Source: Raphanus sativus (Eukaryota; Streptophyta; Magnoliopsida; Brassicales; Brassicaceae). From it: a stretch of DNA of 64,000 bases. The translations under genes were made by a program, and so were the position numbers. Location: positions 18,437,407-18,501,406 of the forward strand of contig NC_079515.1 of assembly GCF_000801105.2 (NCBI RefSeq), in the 5' to 3' direction. Of the stretch, positions 38,270 through 48,320 are shown one piece after another (position 1 is the first letter of the stretch; each line of letters opens with the position of its first letter). The notes under the pieces are model-generated. The model saw only the letters and a list, made by a program, of their open reading frames with translations, was not told the origin of the DNA and did not search any database.

Positions 38270-39720
38270 CTCAACCCCCACCTTATAGATACTAAACCCT
38301 AAACCATAATCACTAAACCCTAAACCCTAAACTCTAAACTCAAATCTCAAAATCTAATGCTGACTTCAAACTCACCCCTATTCCTTTAAATACGAAACCC
38401 TAATAACTAATTACTAAATCCTAAACCCAAATATAAACTCTAAATCCAAATATCAAAATCTAAAAATAATACATAATATTATGTAATATTAAAGTATAAT
38501 ATATAAATATTATTTATAGTTAGACTTAGATTTATAGACTAGAAATGGTAATAATGAATGTCCTAAATAATCAAATTTGTCTAACACTCGAAAATGAATT
38601 TTCATATTACAATCAATCACACAAAATGACAGAGAAAATAACTATCAAATTTAAAGACATGACATATTATTACATGTTTGTGGAATAATATAGAACTATT
38701 GTCTCAAATAGTATAGAGTTATTGTCTCAAATTGACTTTGCAAATTCTTAGTTTTGATTATTGCGCATAAACCAATATAGTATAGAAATATAATATAGTA
38801 CACTAATATAAGGGTTTATTTACTATCTAACGGCCAAATTTTGTTTTAATCACTACACATAAATCAATGTAGTATGAATTTCATACAATCAATCACTCAA
38901 AATGACAGAGAAGAGAACTATCAAATTTGAAGACATGACAAATTATTACATTTTAAAGGAATAATATAGAAATATGTTTCAAATACTATGGTACATTTAC
39001 ATAAAACTACACTAAAGAATATATAATATACTATTCATTTCACTGAATATAGTATAGACGGCGAGTTCATCTTCTTCAATTCTTTTCTTTTTTGACATGC
39101 AAATACACATTCACTTGAATCACCATCATTATTCTTCACAACTATATGAAGATCGTTTTAATCTCCTCTCTCTTTTCCGGCATGGCGACACTTTTATAGA
39201 CCCGCCGTCGTTATCAACACTGGATATGTAAAGCATCATGGATATAACCATGATGTGATAGTCTCAATCTCGTTTGCAAAATTCAAAAACAAAAACAGAG
39301 TATGAAATAAAAAGCATGATTGTGAAACTGAAAATCAATGAGTTAGGAGAAGGAGGAAAAGAAATTAAAAGAGTTGGTGTGTATGCTTACCATGTACGCC
39401 TTCACAGTTGTCTCTTGTTTATCACAATTGGTTGTCTTTCTTGTGGAAAGAAATCAATTCAAGAACAAATCTGGGAAAAAGACTTTCACATTTTGCAAAG
39501 TCATCAAAATAATTACATATGAGAGTGTGTGATTTTTAAAGGGCCACAAGTTACTTTTCAGTATTATTATTATTAATTTTTTTTTTTGCAGGTTTTGTCG
39601 GCTGCACGTGAGAGCAATATGGAAATATCATGTATAAGAGACAAATTGTATATGTCAGGTAGGGGTTTTAGATAGTGGGTGAGTTATAATTTGTTCGAAG
39701 GTTAATAGGTGCAATTTCTC
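38270..39720 (-). mobile_element. Inverted VANDAL-like remnant related to 6094-12393
   Basis: In reverse complement, 38565-38660 matches 11360-11470 (ATTTGATAGTT, GTCATTTTGTGT, GATTGATTGTAATATGAAA). Likewise 39060-39110 matches 11200-11240 (GAATTGAAGAAGATGAACTC). The end near 39718 reads GAGAAATTGCACC in reverse, similar to the start of the first copy. A ~120-bp block is present twice (about 38600-38745 and 38880-39000). The other end is not found, so it is truncated next to the LINE. The 82-codon frame at 39274-39522 has no domain. Confidence 0.65.
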
Positions 39721-39765
39721 TAATAAGAAAGTCTTTTCTTCAAAAAATGTAGAATATATAACAAT

Positions 39766-41108
39766 GAGTTATTTTTGGGTTCATCTCCTAGGATGAACGT
39801 ATAGGTTCACCAACCAATAGGATTTAGTTATTTCAAATTGACTTATTCTTGGGTTCACTCCTAGAGTGAACCTAGAGGTTCACCTAACCAATAGGAATCA
39901 CTCAATTTCACAATTGATATCTTTTAAATAAGGAAACAAAATATTATCAAGTTATATTATGTTTTTAAAATAAAAATGTTAAAAATAAATAAAATAGTAA
40001 TATATGCAAAAAAATTAAAAATATTTTAAATCCGTCATCAAAACACTAAGCCTAAACTCTAAAATTTAAATTAAAAACATTAAACATTAAATCTTAAAAA
40101 TACCAAATCCTTAATCCTAAAAAAAAGTTTAGGAATTACCCAAAGGTTTATGGTTTAGAGTTTAGGATTTAGGGTTTAATATTTCGATGACGGCGTTAAA
40201 ATATATAATTTTTTTGCATATACTAGAGTTTAGGATTTAGAGTTTAAGATTATCCAAGGGTTTAGCATATACCAAAGAGTTTAGGGTATACCCAAGGGTT
40301 TAGGGTATATCCAAGGGTTTAGGGTTTATGATTTAGGGTTTAGTGTTGATTTTATTCTTTGAAAATGTTAAAATATATATTTTTTAAATTACTTTTTGTA
40401 ACTACTATTATTTATATTTGTTTTTATTTTATTTATTTTAAAACATAAAATAACTTGACAATATTTTGTTTCCTTATTTAAAAGATATCAATTGTGAAAT
40501 GAGTGATTTCTATTGGTTGGGTGAACCTCTATGTTCACTCTAGGGGTGAACCCAAGAATAACTCTTTCAAATTTGACATCATTTAAAAAAGGAAACAAAA
40601 TATTTCAAATTATATTACGTTTTAAAAATAAAAAATAAAGTAAAAATAAATAAAATAATACTAAAAATGCAAAAATAAATATATTTTTCCTTTAGTAAAC
40701 CTTTGGATAAATAATAAAACTTTGATTTAAAAAAACTATTTATAACACAATCAACAAAAAAACTATACCCTAAATTCTAATCCTAAACCCTAAACCCTTG
40801 GGTAAACCCTAAACCCTTGGATAAATCCGAAATTCTTGGATAAATCTTAAAATTTAAGATTTATCCAAAAGTCCAAGATTTAATGTTTGTTGGGAGCGTT
40901 AAAACTATTTTTTGAAAATATTTTTTTTAGATTAAAAAGTTTTTTTTTGTGATTAGTATAATTTTTATTTAATTTTTATTTTAAAAATATAATATAATTC
41001 GATAATATTTTGTTTCCTTTTTTAAAAGATATTGAATCTTAAATGACACAATCCTATTGGTTGGTGAACCTAGAGGTTCACCATAGGGAGTGAACCCAAA
41101 AATAAGTC
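39766..41108. mobile_element. Outer Mutator-type MITE, interrupted by a sibling
   Basis: The left end GAGTTATTTTTGGGTTCA and the right end (reverse: GACTTATTTTTGGGTTCA) pair. Both sides are flanked by TATAACAAT (39757-39765 and 41109-41117), a perfect 9-bp duplication. Subterminal CACCAACCAATAGGAT pairs with ATCCTATTGGTTGGTG. It is non-coding, and CCCTAAACCCTTGG-like phrases fill the right half. Confidence 0.85.
39840..40564. mobile_element. Inner MITE of the same family
   Basis: The ends GACTTATTCTTGGGTTCACT and, in reverse, GAGTTATTCTTGGGTTCACC pair, and TTTCAAATT flanks both sides (39831-39839 and 40565-40573). Inverted arms of about 120 bp include ACCAATAGGAAT and GATATCTTTTAAATAAGGAA. 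It sits 74 bp inside the outer element. Confidence 0.87.
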
Positions 41109-41117
41109 TATAACAAT

Positions 41118-41602
41118 TTCATTTTCTCAACTAAATTTATGTTTCAAACAGCAAATTTCTTAATCAACATGCTTCTGCAAAAATACTCCCTTGCTCGTAT
41201 TTCTTATACGATTTTTATATATATTTGACTATAATTAAAACCCTTTTAGTTACACATTAGAACTATATATATATATTAACATATCAGACTTTTATCCTAG
41301 TATCAAGCACTACTATATTTCTTACAAAAAAGCTTTACCATGATGTCAAAAAAAAAAAAACTTTACCATGTTTATTTATTAAATGCAGTAGTCGCGTTAA
41401 CTCGATACGAAATATAAATTTATTAAATTTCTACTTTTTAGTCATACAAATGAAAAGTATTTGGTTTGGTAGAAACAACTTGTAAAAGAACGTCATCTGA
41501 TCGTAGTTACAATTCGTACTCATTCTGGCAAATGATATATGTTAGGTTTGACTTTGAAATTATGAACAGTTTTCTATTTACTAAAGAAAAAGTATAAACA
41601 GT
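41118..41602. other. AT-rich spacer between transposons
   Basis: Nothing recognisable. It ends at the target duplication of the large Mutator-like element. Confidence 0.4.
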
Positions 41603-42018
41603 TTTGAAATTGGGACATCATCTCCTTTGCCCATCTTCCTCATCACTCAATCTCCTATACCCACTAAAATCATCTATACCCATACCTCTTTAATGAATTG
41701 TGGAAAGACTAAACTGACCTTGGTTTGTTGAATGAAAACCGAAAATTGTAATGTGATTGGGTTGGGTTTGTGATTGGAAATCGTTGGTTTGGGAAGTTTG
41801 GTTAATGGTTTTATAAAAAAAAAAATTAATTGAGAAAAGCTAAATTAAAAAAAAACCGAAGCTCCGTGGTGGGTCTCCCGTCTCCTCTACCTCCCCGCAG
41901 CTCCCCCATCGGGGCTCCATCCGGCTCTGTCGCCGCAGTTTCTCTCCTCCTCCTCCATTTTCAAAGTGTTTCCGGAGGTCTAGCATTCCATCGGCGCAAA
42001 TAGAGTTGGGTATTGCAG

Positions 42019-42287
42019 GTAAACTCAGGACCCCCAACTTCTCTTGAGAAATGCATGTATTTGGAATCGAGCTAGGAGCAATGCACAACGGCATTGTTTA
42101 GTTGATGGGTCAATTAGTATAGCGATTTGGTATAAAATGCATTAATGTGGTTGAATTAAACGTTGATAGATGCGATTCGAAACCTTAGTGTTTTGGATTA
42201 TTGTTGGAAAACTGGGAAAAGTGGAATAACTAGGAAAACTCGAACAACTGGTATAACTGTGTTGATCTTGTGCGATATTTTTGGCAG
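42019..42287 (+). other. Probable 5' UTR intron of the transposase gene
   Basis: A donor-like CAG/GTAAAC at 42018/42019 and an acceptor TTTTTGGCAG ending at 42287 bracket this stretch. It contains GGAAAAGTGGAATAACTAGG-type repeats, also found in the GRF-gene intron. If it is an intron, the first ATG of the spliced message is at 42294. Confidence 0.55.
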
Positions 42288-42293
42288 GATACA

Positions 42294-44843
42294 ATGACCA
42301 ATAACGTATTCGTACATTTTACATATGAAGACTGCATGTATGGTATATCTGTGAAGGCATCAGTGGAGGATGTGACGTTGTCAATGTTACAAGAAAAGAT
42401 GTATAAGAAGCTTGGGTTGGATGAAAGTAAGGAAAAACTGAAATTGAGCTACATTCCGATGGTGAGACGTTGCCAGAAAGCTGTAACTATTGCTGATGAT
42501 GACGATCTTTATGTTTACCTCGGAAGTGTCGATAAAGAGAACCAAAGATGTCTTTTGGTTGTGGAGAGTAGTGAAAGGTCGGGACCGAGACCACAAGATA
42601 GACTTTCGATAGCGGGTAAACGTTCTGTTGGTATGAACTACAACGATTTGCAGCTATTGGAACATGAAGTTGGACCTAATGCAATTACATTGTACGTTGG
42701 TGAGAACCAAGAGAATAACGAGGTGCGTGCTATGGAGACTGGTACTGGTAAGGAGACTGACACTGGTATGGAGACTAATACGGCTGCGGAGACTGATACT
42801 GGTATGGAGAATGATACGGCTGCAGAGAATGAAACGGCTGCGGAGACTGATACGGCTGCGGAGACTGATACGGCTGCGGAGACTGATACGGCTGCGGAGA
42901 ATGAAACGGCTGCGGAGACTGATACGGCTGCGGAGACTGATACGGCTGCGGAGAATGAAACCGTACATCCAACCGCCGATAAGTATGTTGAAGAGCCACC
43001 TGCAATAGTACGGAGTAGTTGTATAGAGGAATGGGCCGATGGTTTGAGTCTCAATAAACATGACGAATTTCCAAGTAAGAAGGCAATTCAGGAGATGGTG
43101 GATAGAGCTGCATATAGTGAATGTTATCGTTATGTCACTAAAAAGTCTGATCGAAATCGATTGGTGATAACATGTTCGCAAGCTGACTGCAAATGGGTAA
43201 TACGAGCTTCAGGGATTGGTGGGACGGAAATTTTCTCAATAAAAAGCTACACGAAGATGCATACATGCTCGCGGACACAACAAAGTGACAGCAACGACAA
43301 GAGAAGAGCGTCAGCAGAAGTAGTGGCAAGTTTTTTGAATGAGGAATTCCCAGGAGATGTGCAAACTCCAACTCCAAAAGATATTAAGGCTCTGGTTAAG
43401 TCCAAACTTGGTGTCATGATATCCTACTCCACAGCATTGCGTGGAAAGAATTTGGCTTCTTGTGATACACGTGGTAGTCCGGAAGATAGCTACAGGATGA
43501 TGTATAGCTATTTGTACATGTTAGAGCAAATGAACACGGGAACAAAAACTAGTGTGAAATTGGATGACTCAGGTAAATTCAAGTACCTCTTCATAGCGTT
43601 GGGAGCTTGCATTGAAGGGTTTGCAGTTATGAGAAAAGTGATTGTTGTCGATGCAACATGGCTGAAGAACGGATATGGGGGTGTTCTAATTTTTGCCAAA
43701 GCTCAAGATCCTAACCGTCATTGCTATCCACTTGCGTTTGCTGTACTTGATGGAGAGAATCATGCTAGTTGGACCTGGTTTTTTGAGATGCTTAGAAGCG
43801 TTATACCAGACTCTTCTGAACTGGTTTTCATGAGTGATAGAAATGCAAGTCTGATATTTGCCATAGCAAACGTGTACCCTCAGGCTCACCATGGTCATTG
43901 TTTATGGCATTTGAAGGAAAATGTTAAAGGGCATGCTTCTAACGTCAACAAAGATGTAGTCGGGCATAGATTCATGGAGCTGGGAAAGATGTATACAATG
44001 GCTGATTTCAATGCTGCTTACGAAAAATTTAAGCTAAGGTTCCCTTCAGCTTACACGTATGTGGAGGAGAAAACTGAAAAAGACAAATGGGCAAGGGTTT
44101 TTTTCCCCCGTGACAGGTACAACTTGGACACAAGCAACAGCGTGGAATCAATGAACAAAGTGTTTAGAGAGGCAAGGAGGTGGGCCTTGATACCAATGCT
44201 GGATTGTATCATTAGGACATTCTCTGATTGGTTTAATCAACGTCGGAAGGATGCTGTTTCACAATCATTGGGTACCAAGCTAGTGCCTCTGGTTGAGAAC
44301 TACTTGCACGATCTATGGGTTCTTGCGCGAACGCTACCTGTGCGGGAGCTTAATAGTTATGAGCTAGAGTACGAGGTAAAGGATAGTAATGGGAAGATGT
44401 TTTTGACGAACTTGATTGCCAAAACTTGTACTTGCAAGGTGTGGGATTATGAAAAGATTCCTTGTCTGCACGGACTGGCTGCTTACATCTATTACACTAA
44501 TCAGGTGGATAGTGGGGGTGGTAGGAGCCGTGATATCAACATAGTATATCATGAGTTGTGCTCAAAATACTATTGGACGGAACTGTGGTCATTGGCGTAT
44601 TGGAGGACAATTTATGCTGTGCCAGACATGTCTGTATGGGAAGTCCCGGATCACATCAGGGAGCTGAAGATCATACCTCCGGATCCTATCAAGCGTAAGG
44701 GAAGGAAAAGAGTTAATAGACTTCCATCTGGTGGAGAACGCCGTAGGAGGACACAAAACAAAAAGCGGCCTAGGCAAAATTTTGGTTTCAATTGGCTGTT
44801 ATTTGGAAATGGTTCAAGCACTTCAGAGCAGAACACGGCCTAA
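42294..44843 (+). CDS. MURA-type Mutator transposase
   Basis: A single uninterrupted coding exon of 849 codons plus stop from the ATG at 42294. An in-frame ATG at 42270 lies before the likely splice acceptor at 42287 and is not preferred. The protein cuts and inserts the element in the nucleus. Residues about 1-100 form an N-terminal domain common in plant MULE proteins. About 160-225 is an acidic repeat of ETDTAAE units encoded by an 18-bp tandem repeat (about 42770-42960). About 250-400 is the MuDR DNA-binding region with CSQADCKWVIR and HTC. The MULE DDE core follows: VVDATWLKN at about 455, FMSDRNASL with the HGHCLWHL C2H motif near 520-540, and SVESMNK as the likely glutamate near 620. 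A SWIM zinc finger (CTCKVWDYEKIPCLH) lies at about 715. A basic tail (KRKGRKRVNR...RRRTQNKKRPR) looks like a nuclear localisation signal. A 32-bp direct repeat straddles the stop codon (44782 and 44849). Confidence 0.95.
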   Translation: MTNNVFVHFTYEDCMYGISVKASVEDVTLSMLQEKMYKKLGLDESKEKLKLSYIPMVRRCQKAVTIADDDDLYVYLGSVDKENQRCLLVVESSERSGPRPQDRLSIAGKRSVGMNYNDLQLLEHEVGPNAITLYVGENQENNEVRAMETGTGKETDTGMETNTAAETDTGMENDTAAENETAAETDTAAETDTAAETDTAAENETAAETDTAAETDTAAENETVHPTADKYVEEPPAIVRSSCIEEWADGLSLNKHDEFPSKKAIQEMVDRAAYSECYRYVTKKSDRNRLVITCSQADCKWVIRASGIGGTEIFSIKSYTKMHTCSRTQQSDSNDKRRASAEVVASFLNEEFPGDVQTPTPKDIKALVKSKLGVMISYSTALRGKNLASCDTRGSPEDSYRMMYSYLYMLEQMNTGTKTSVKLDDSGKFKYLFIALGACIEGFAVMRKVIVVDATWLKNGYGGVLIFAKAQDPNRHCYPLAFAVLDGENHASWTWFFEMLRSVIPDSSELVFMSDRNASLIFAIANVYPQAHHGHCLWHLKENVKGHASNVNKDVVGHRFMELGKMYTMADFNAAYEKFKLRFPSAYTYVEEKTEKDKWARVFFPRDRYNLDTSNSVESMNKVFREARRWALIPMLDCIIRTFSDWFNQRRKDAVSQSLGTKLVPLVENYLHDLWVLARTLPVRELNSYELEYEVKDSNGKMFLTNLIAKTCTCKVWDYEKIPCLHGLAAYIYYTNQVDSGGGRSRDINIVYHELCSKYYWTELWSLAYWRTIYAVPDMSVWEVPDHIRELKIIPPDPIKRKGRKRVNRLPSGGERRRRTQNKKRPRQNFGFNWLLFGNGSSTSEQNTA
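42770..42960 (+). repeat. In-frame minisatellite in the transposase gene
   Basis: 18-bp units of the type ACGGCTGCGGAGACTGAT encode TAAETD or TAAENE repeats. Both other plus-strand frames and two or three minus frames are also open because of the repetition, so several overlapping shadow frames appear here. Confidence 0.9.
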
Positions 44844-45569
44844 CCACGATTGGTTTCAATTGGCTGTTATTTGGAAATGGTTATTTGTATGTTTTTGGAA
44901 AACTCTGGAAAACTATTTTATCTTCTTTGTAAAACTGCATTGTGTTTCGAGTGTGACATTATTATTATTATGACATTTACTATTATGATTACTCTAGTCT
45001 AACTAATAATTCAATTAAACATATTTTTTTCAAAACGTTTTTCAAAAATTATGAAAACTCTTACTATCTCCATAATAAGCCTTATAGTTTCACTCACACT
45101 TTGTGAATGAAGAACATGTCACAAAAGAGATTATCAGATAATGTTTGTTTCCCAAATATTTGTGCAGTAAACAAGATAAATATCATGTTCAAGTACTAAA
45201 ATCGAAAGTAAAACAAGAAAACCAAACTGAAAGCATTGGTAACACTGAATAAATTATAAACCACAGAAAGTACAACTATGAGCAAATCTCGTAAAACTAG
45301 TATCTTATGTAAAACTAAGAACAAATTTCGGGGAGGGAAATGAAATTACATTGGCGCCAAAACATATGAGGGAAAATAATTATTTTAATTATTTTAACTA
45401 TTTTCATTATTTTTCTCTATGTCACGTCCCATCTCTCTGTCTCCACTCCATCTCTTTATTGATCCCATCGATCCATCTCTCTCTCTCCACTCCCCCACTC
45501 CATCCCTCATTCCTCTCTCTCGATCTCTTTCGGTTTCTCCCATTTCTCTCTGACAGTAAGAACTGAAGC
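44844..45569. other. Spacer between transposase and GRF genes
   Basis: Expected to hold the transposase 3' end and the GRF-gene promoter. A CT-rich leader (45415-45560) precedes the GRF start codon. Confidence 0.5.
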
Positions 45570-46130
45570 ATGACTCATCCCGAAGAGGAGTACAGTCACA
45601 TGAAGGCCTTGAAGAGACACAACGACATGCTTGGTTTCGTGGCTGATGCGGAGTACGGCGTCCCGACCAAGTGCCCGTGTGGTGGAGGTATCATTCCTGA
45701 GGTATCTCCCTGTAACAAGTTTCCCAATGATTTTGATACGCAACCTGGAAGGAGGTACTTCACCTGCAAAAACTTTGAGGTAATTTTCATGTCGTGCAAA
45801 ACTGGTAAAGCTTGTATAACTAGGAAAACTAGGAAAACTAGGAAAACTGGAAAACTGGAAAACTGGAAAACTGGAAAACTGGAAAACTGGAAAACTGGAA
45901 AACTGGAAAACTGGAAAACTGGTAAAACTTGTAAAACTTGTTAAACTGGAAAACCTGAGAAACTTGTATAACTTGTGATAAAACTTGTGCAGAATAATGG
46001 TCTCCACTTTCGTACGCCGTGGGTGTTCGCGATTCAGGACGAAGTTACAAAGTTAGTACACCGTGTCGAAGAGATGGCTGAGGAGATTGATCGCCTCAAG
46101 TCTCAGCTTTACCAACTTCACCGTCCATGA
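45570..46130 (+). CDS. GRF-type zinc-finger protein carried by the Mutator element
   Basis: Two exons: 45570-45779 and 45993-46130, GT-AG with exact codon junctions, giving 115 residues. Residues about 30-85 form a GRF zinc finger: CPCGG, then PCNKFPNDFDTQPGRRYFTC, and after the splice NNGLHFRTPWVFAIQDE. GRF fingers bind single-stranded or structured nucleic acid in topoisomerase III, APE2 and NEIL3; plant genomes hold many small transposon-linked versions. The C-terminal 35 residues (VTKLVHRVEEMAEEIDRLKSQL) form a short amphipathic coiled coil, suggesting dimerisation. The intron (45780-45992) is mostly GGAAAACT/AACTGG repeats. Lying 0.7 kb after the transposase and inside the same termini, it is probably an element-encoded accessory protein, function unknown. 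Confidence 0.85.
45800..45985 (+). repeat. AACTGGAAA tandem repeat in the GRF intron
   Basis: A short-period array of AACTAGGAA, AACTGGAA and AACTTGTA units. Similar units occur in the proposed transposase 5' UTR intron (42190-42265). Confidence 0.9.
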
Positions 46131-46657
46131 TCCCATCTTGTTGCTCTAAGTTGTTGTTGTTCTAAGTTGTTCTTGGGGATGTTGTTGTTGTTGTTCTACG
46201 TCGTATGATGGTACTTTGATCTATGTTGCTACTTTCTTTCTCTATGTGTGTGTCTTATGACTTAAACTATCTATCTAATGTTTATGTGTTTTGTGGTTTA
46301 CTTCTCTATGCGTGTGTCTTGTGACATTATACGAAAATAACAAGTTTGCAACATCAAACCAAAATCAAGAAAATGATTAACTAAAAGTCGAAAATGATTA
46401 ACTAAAAGTCACAGACCAAATCTATATCATGATTCAGGACGTGAAATTGATTAATTAAAATTCGAAACTCTATATACGAACTTGCTAAAGTCGAAACTAA
46501 TTGACATGAAAATGATTAACTAAAAGTTTGCAACATCAAACCAAAATAACAAGTTCAAAGTACCATCAAATCAAAATAACAAGTTCAAAGTACCAAAAGC
46601 AAACATATAAAAGACACACAAAATAAGTTCAAAGCACAAGACATTGTGCTCTTAAGA
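46131..46657. other. Spacer between convergent GRF and B3 genes
   Basis: Convergent 3' ends meet here. Repeated phrases AAAATGATTAACTAAAAGT and AATAACAAGTTCAAAGTACC are present. The phrase GTCACAGACCAAATCTATAT near 46409 recurs near 47208. Confidence 0.5.
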
Positions 46658-47082
46658 TCAAGTCACAACCAACATAGATGTGTACTGGATGTCACAGCAG
46701 CTCGGACCAAAGGGAGTGACGTGAAAGACCATGGAACCTTCGAGTTTGAAGATGACAATGTCTCCTATTCGAAGGTCATGTGCCTCAGCGAACTCCTTCC
46801 AACCTCGGGTGAGTCGCCTCTCTTCTTGTATCACTTGCCATGTTTGATCCGTAGCGTCGGATGTTAGTGTCCATGTGTTCCCATTCGTCTTCCCTTGGAT
46901 GTGCTTGGAGAAAAATACAATGGGTATTGTCTGCAATCAAGATTTGAGGTAAGTTACACAAACAAGGAAGAAATCAGGTTCTTGCAATCAAGAAAAGGCA
47001 ATAGAGAAAGTGTGTTTACCAAGTAAGTCTGGAATCCAGGAAGCAAAGGTTGGAAGAAATGAAGTTCTTGCGGTTGCGCCAT
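46658..47082 (-). CDS. B3 DNA-binding domain protein carried by the Mutator element
   Basis: Two exons on the minus strand: 47082-47020 and 46930-46658, GT-AG, giving 111 residues. The protein begins [20 protein letters not shown] and then [20 protein letters not shown]. The rest ([46 protein letters not shown]) is a whole B3 domain of the REM type, spanning nearly the entire protein. B3 domains bind DNA in the major groove in plant transcription factors. A further acceptor (GTTTGCAG) directly precedes the ATG, so a 5' UTR intron is likely. It runs toward the GRF gene, and its upstream side carries a 100-bp tandem array. The continuous frame and conserved hydrophobic core suggest it is coding. 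Whether it was captured from the host or is standard cargo of this family is unknown. Confidence 0.87.
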
Positions 47083-47221
47083 CTGCAAACAAGAAACAAA
47101 AGTTAGACAAATCAACTAAGTTAGACAAATCACGGACCAAATCAATCAAGAAACAAAAGCTAGACAAAGTTAGACAAATCATTTTGCATGTCAAGGAACT
47201 TGCTAAAGTCACAGACCAAAT

Positions 47222-47660
47222 CTATATCATTTTCAGTTTAATTCGACCATTTGCTATAAAAGAAAACTAGCAAATGAACTCAATCAAGCATCATGAACTC
47301 CATCGAATGAGCTACCATAAAATTCTCAATTTTCAGTTTAATTTGACCATTTGCTATAACCGAAAACTAGCAAATGAACTCAATCAAGCATCATGAACTC
47401 CGTCGACTGAGCTACCATAAAATTCTCAATTTTCAGTTTTATTTGACCATTTGCTATAACCGAGAACTAGCAAATGAACTCAATCAAGCATCATGAACTC
47501 CATCGACTGAGCTAGCATAAAATTCTCAATTTTCAGTTTTATTTGACCATTTGCTATAACCGAAAACTACCAAATGAACTCAATCAAGCATCATGAACTC
47601 CATTGACTGAGCTAGCATAAAATTCTCAATCAAGCATCATGAACTCGATATAACCAAAAC
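47222..47660. repeat. 100-bp tandem repeat, about 4 copies, upstream of the B3 gene
   Basis: GACCATTTGCTATAA occurs at 47245, 47345, 47445 and 47545, exactly 100 bp apart. Each unit also has AACTCAATCAAGCATCATGA and TAAAATTCTCAATTTTCAGT. The array lies between the B3 gene start and the right terminus of the element. Its role could be promoter or protein-binding array; this is inference. Confidence 0.92.
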
Positions 47661-48320
47661 TAGCATCATGAACTCGATCAACAGAGCTAATTCATGAACT
47701 CAATCAATCAAATACGCTAAGCAAAGCCGTCACTCCATCGATGGACCGAATCTAAAAAACCCTAAGCTACTTAATTAACCATTTGGTGGTGTTGCCATGG
47801 GATTGCCATCTAAAAAACCATAAGCAACCTTAAACAAAGATGACGTTTTCTCCATCCGAGGTAAACTTGATCGATGGAGAAACAGAACCGACGAGTAAGA
47901 CATACTTTCAGTTGTGTCGCTATCGGTGGGATTGGCCGTCGCTGGTCTCCTCTTTGGTGGGATTGGCCGTCGCTGGTGGTCTCCCTCGGTTGTGTCGCCG
48001 AAGGGAAAATGGAAGAAAAGGGAAAATGGGGGAGAATCGGGGGGATGGTTTGGGAAATGGAGAAAGGAAATTGGTACAATTCGGTTTTTGGACGGTTAGG
48101 TTTTAATTTCGGATCGAAATTAGGGATTGGTTCGTGGTCCAACTCAATTCGGTTATTCCTTCGGTTAAGGTAGGTACAACCGGTAAATACTTCAAATTTT
48201 CTAGGGTTAAATGTAATTTTCGGCTTTTTATTTAACTTTTCATTTTTGTTTTGTTTTCATGTCTTACGGAGATTAGAGATATAGCTGGGTGGGTATAGGA
48301 GATGATGTCCCTTTGAAATT

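Larger units (their letters stand above)
41612..48311 (+). mobile_element. Complete Mutator-like element with transposase, GRF and B3 genes
   Basis: A 6.7-kb element with termini GGGACATCATCTCCT on the left and the exact reverse complement on the right, weakening after 15 bp (ATACCCA-type motifs follow on both sides). Perfect 9-bp duplications TTTGAAATT lie at 41603-41611 and 48312-48320. It contains three intron-bearing genes with clean frames: a MURA-type transposase and a GRF zinc-finger protein on the plus strand, and a B3-domain protein on the minus strand. The intact genes, matching ends and perfect duplication suggest a recent, possibly autonomous copy. Confidence 0.93.

Noticed and set aside
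38285..38345. CCCTAAA-rich stretches (also near 8100, 40260 and 40790) as interstitial telomere repeats
   Set aside because: The repeats are degenerate, short and occur inside transposon families, so no chromosome-end history is implied.
42638..43181. Long minus-strand and alternate plus frames with VSVSAA or RLRRLI repeats
   Set aside because: Translation artefacts of the transposase minisatellite.
47222..47660. Regular 100-bp repeats considered as a CRISPR-like array
   Set aside because: Plant nuclear context and repeats contiguous without distinct spacers; it is an ordinary tandem array.
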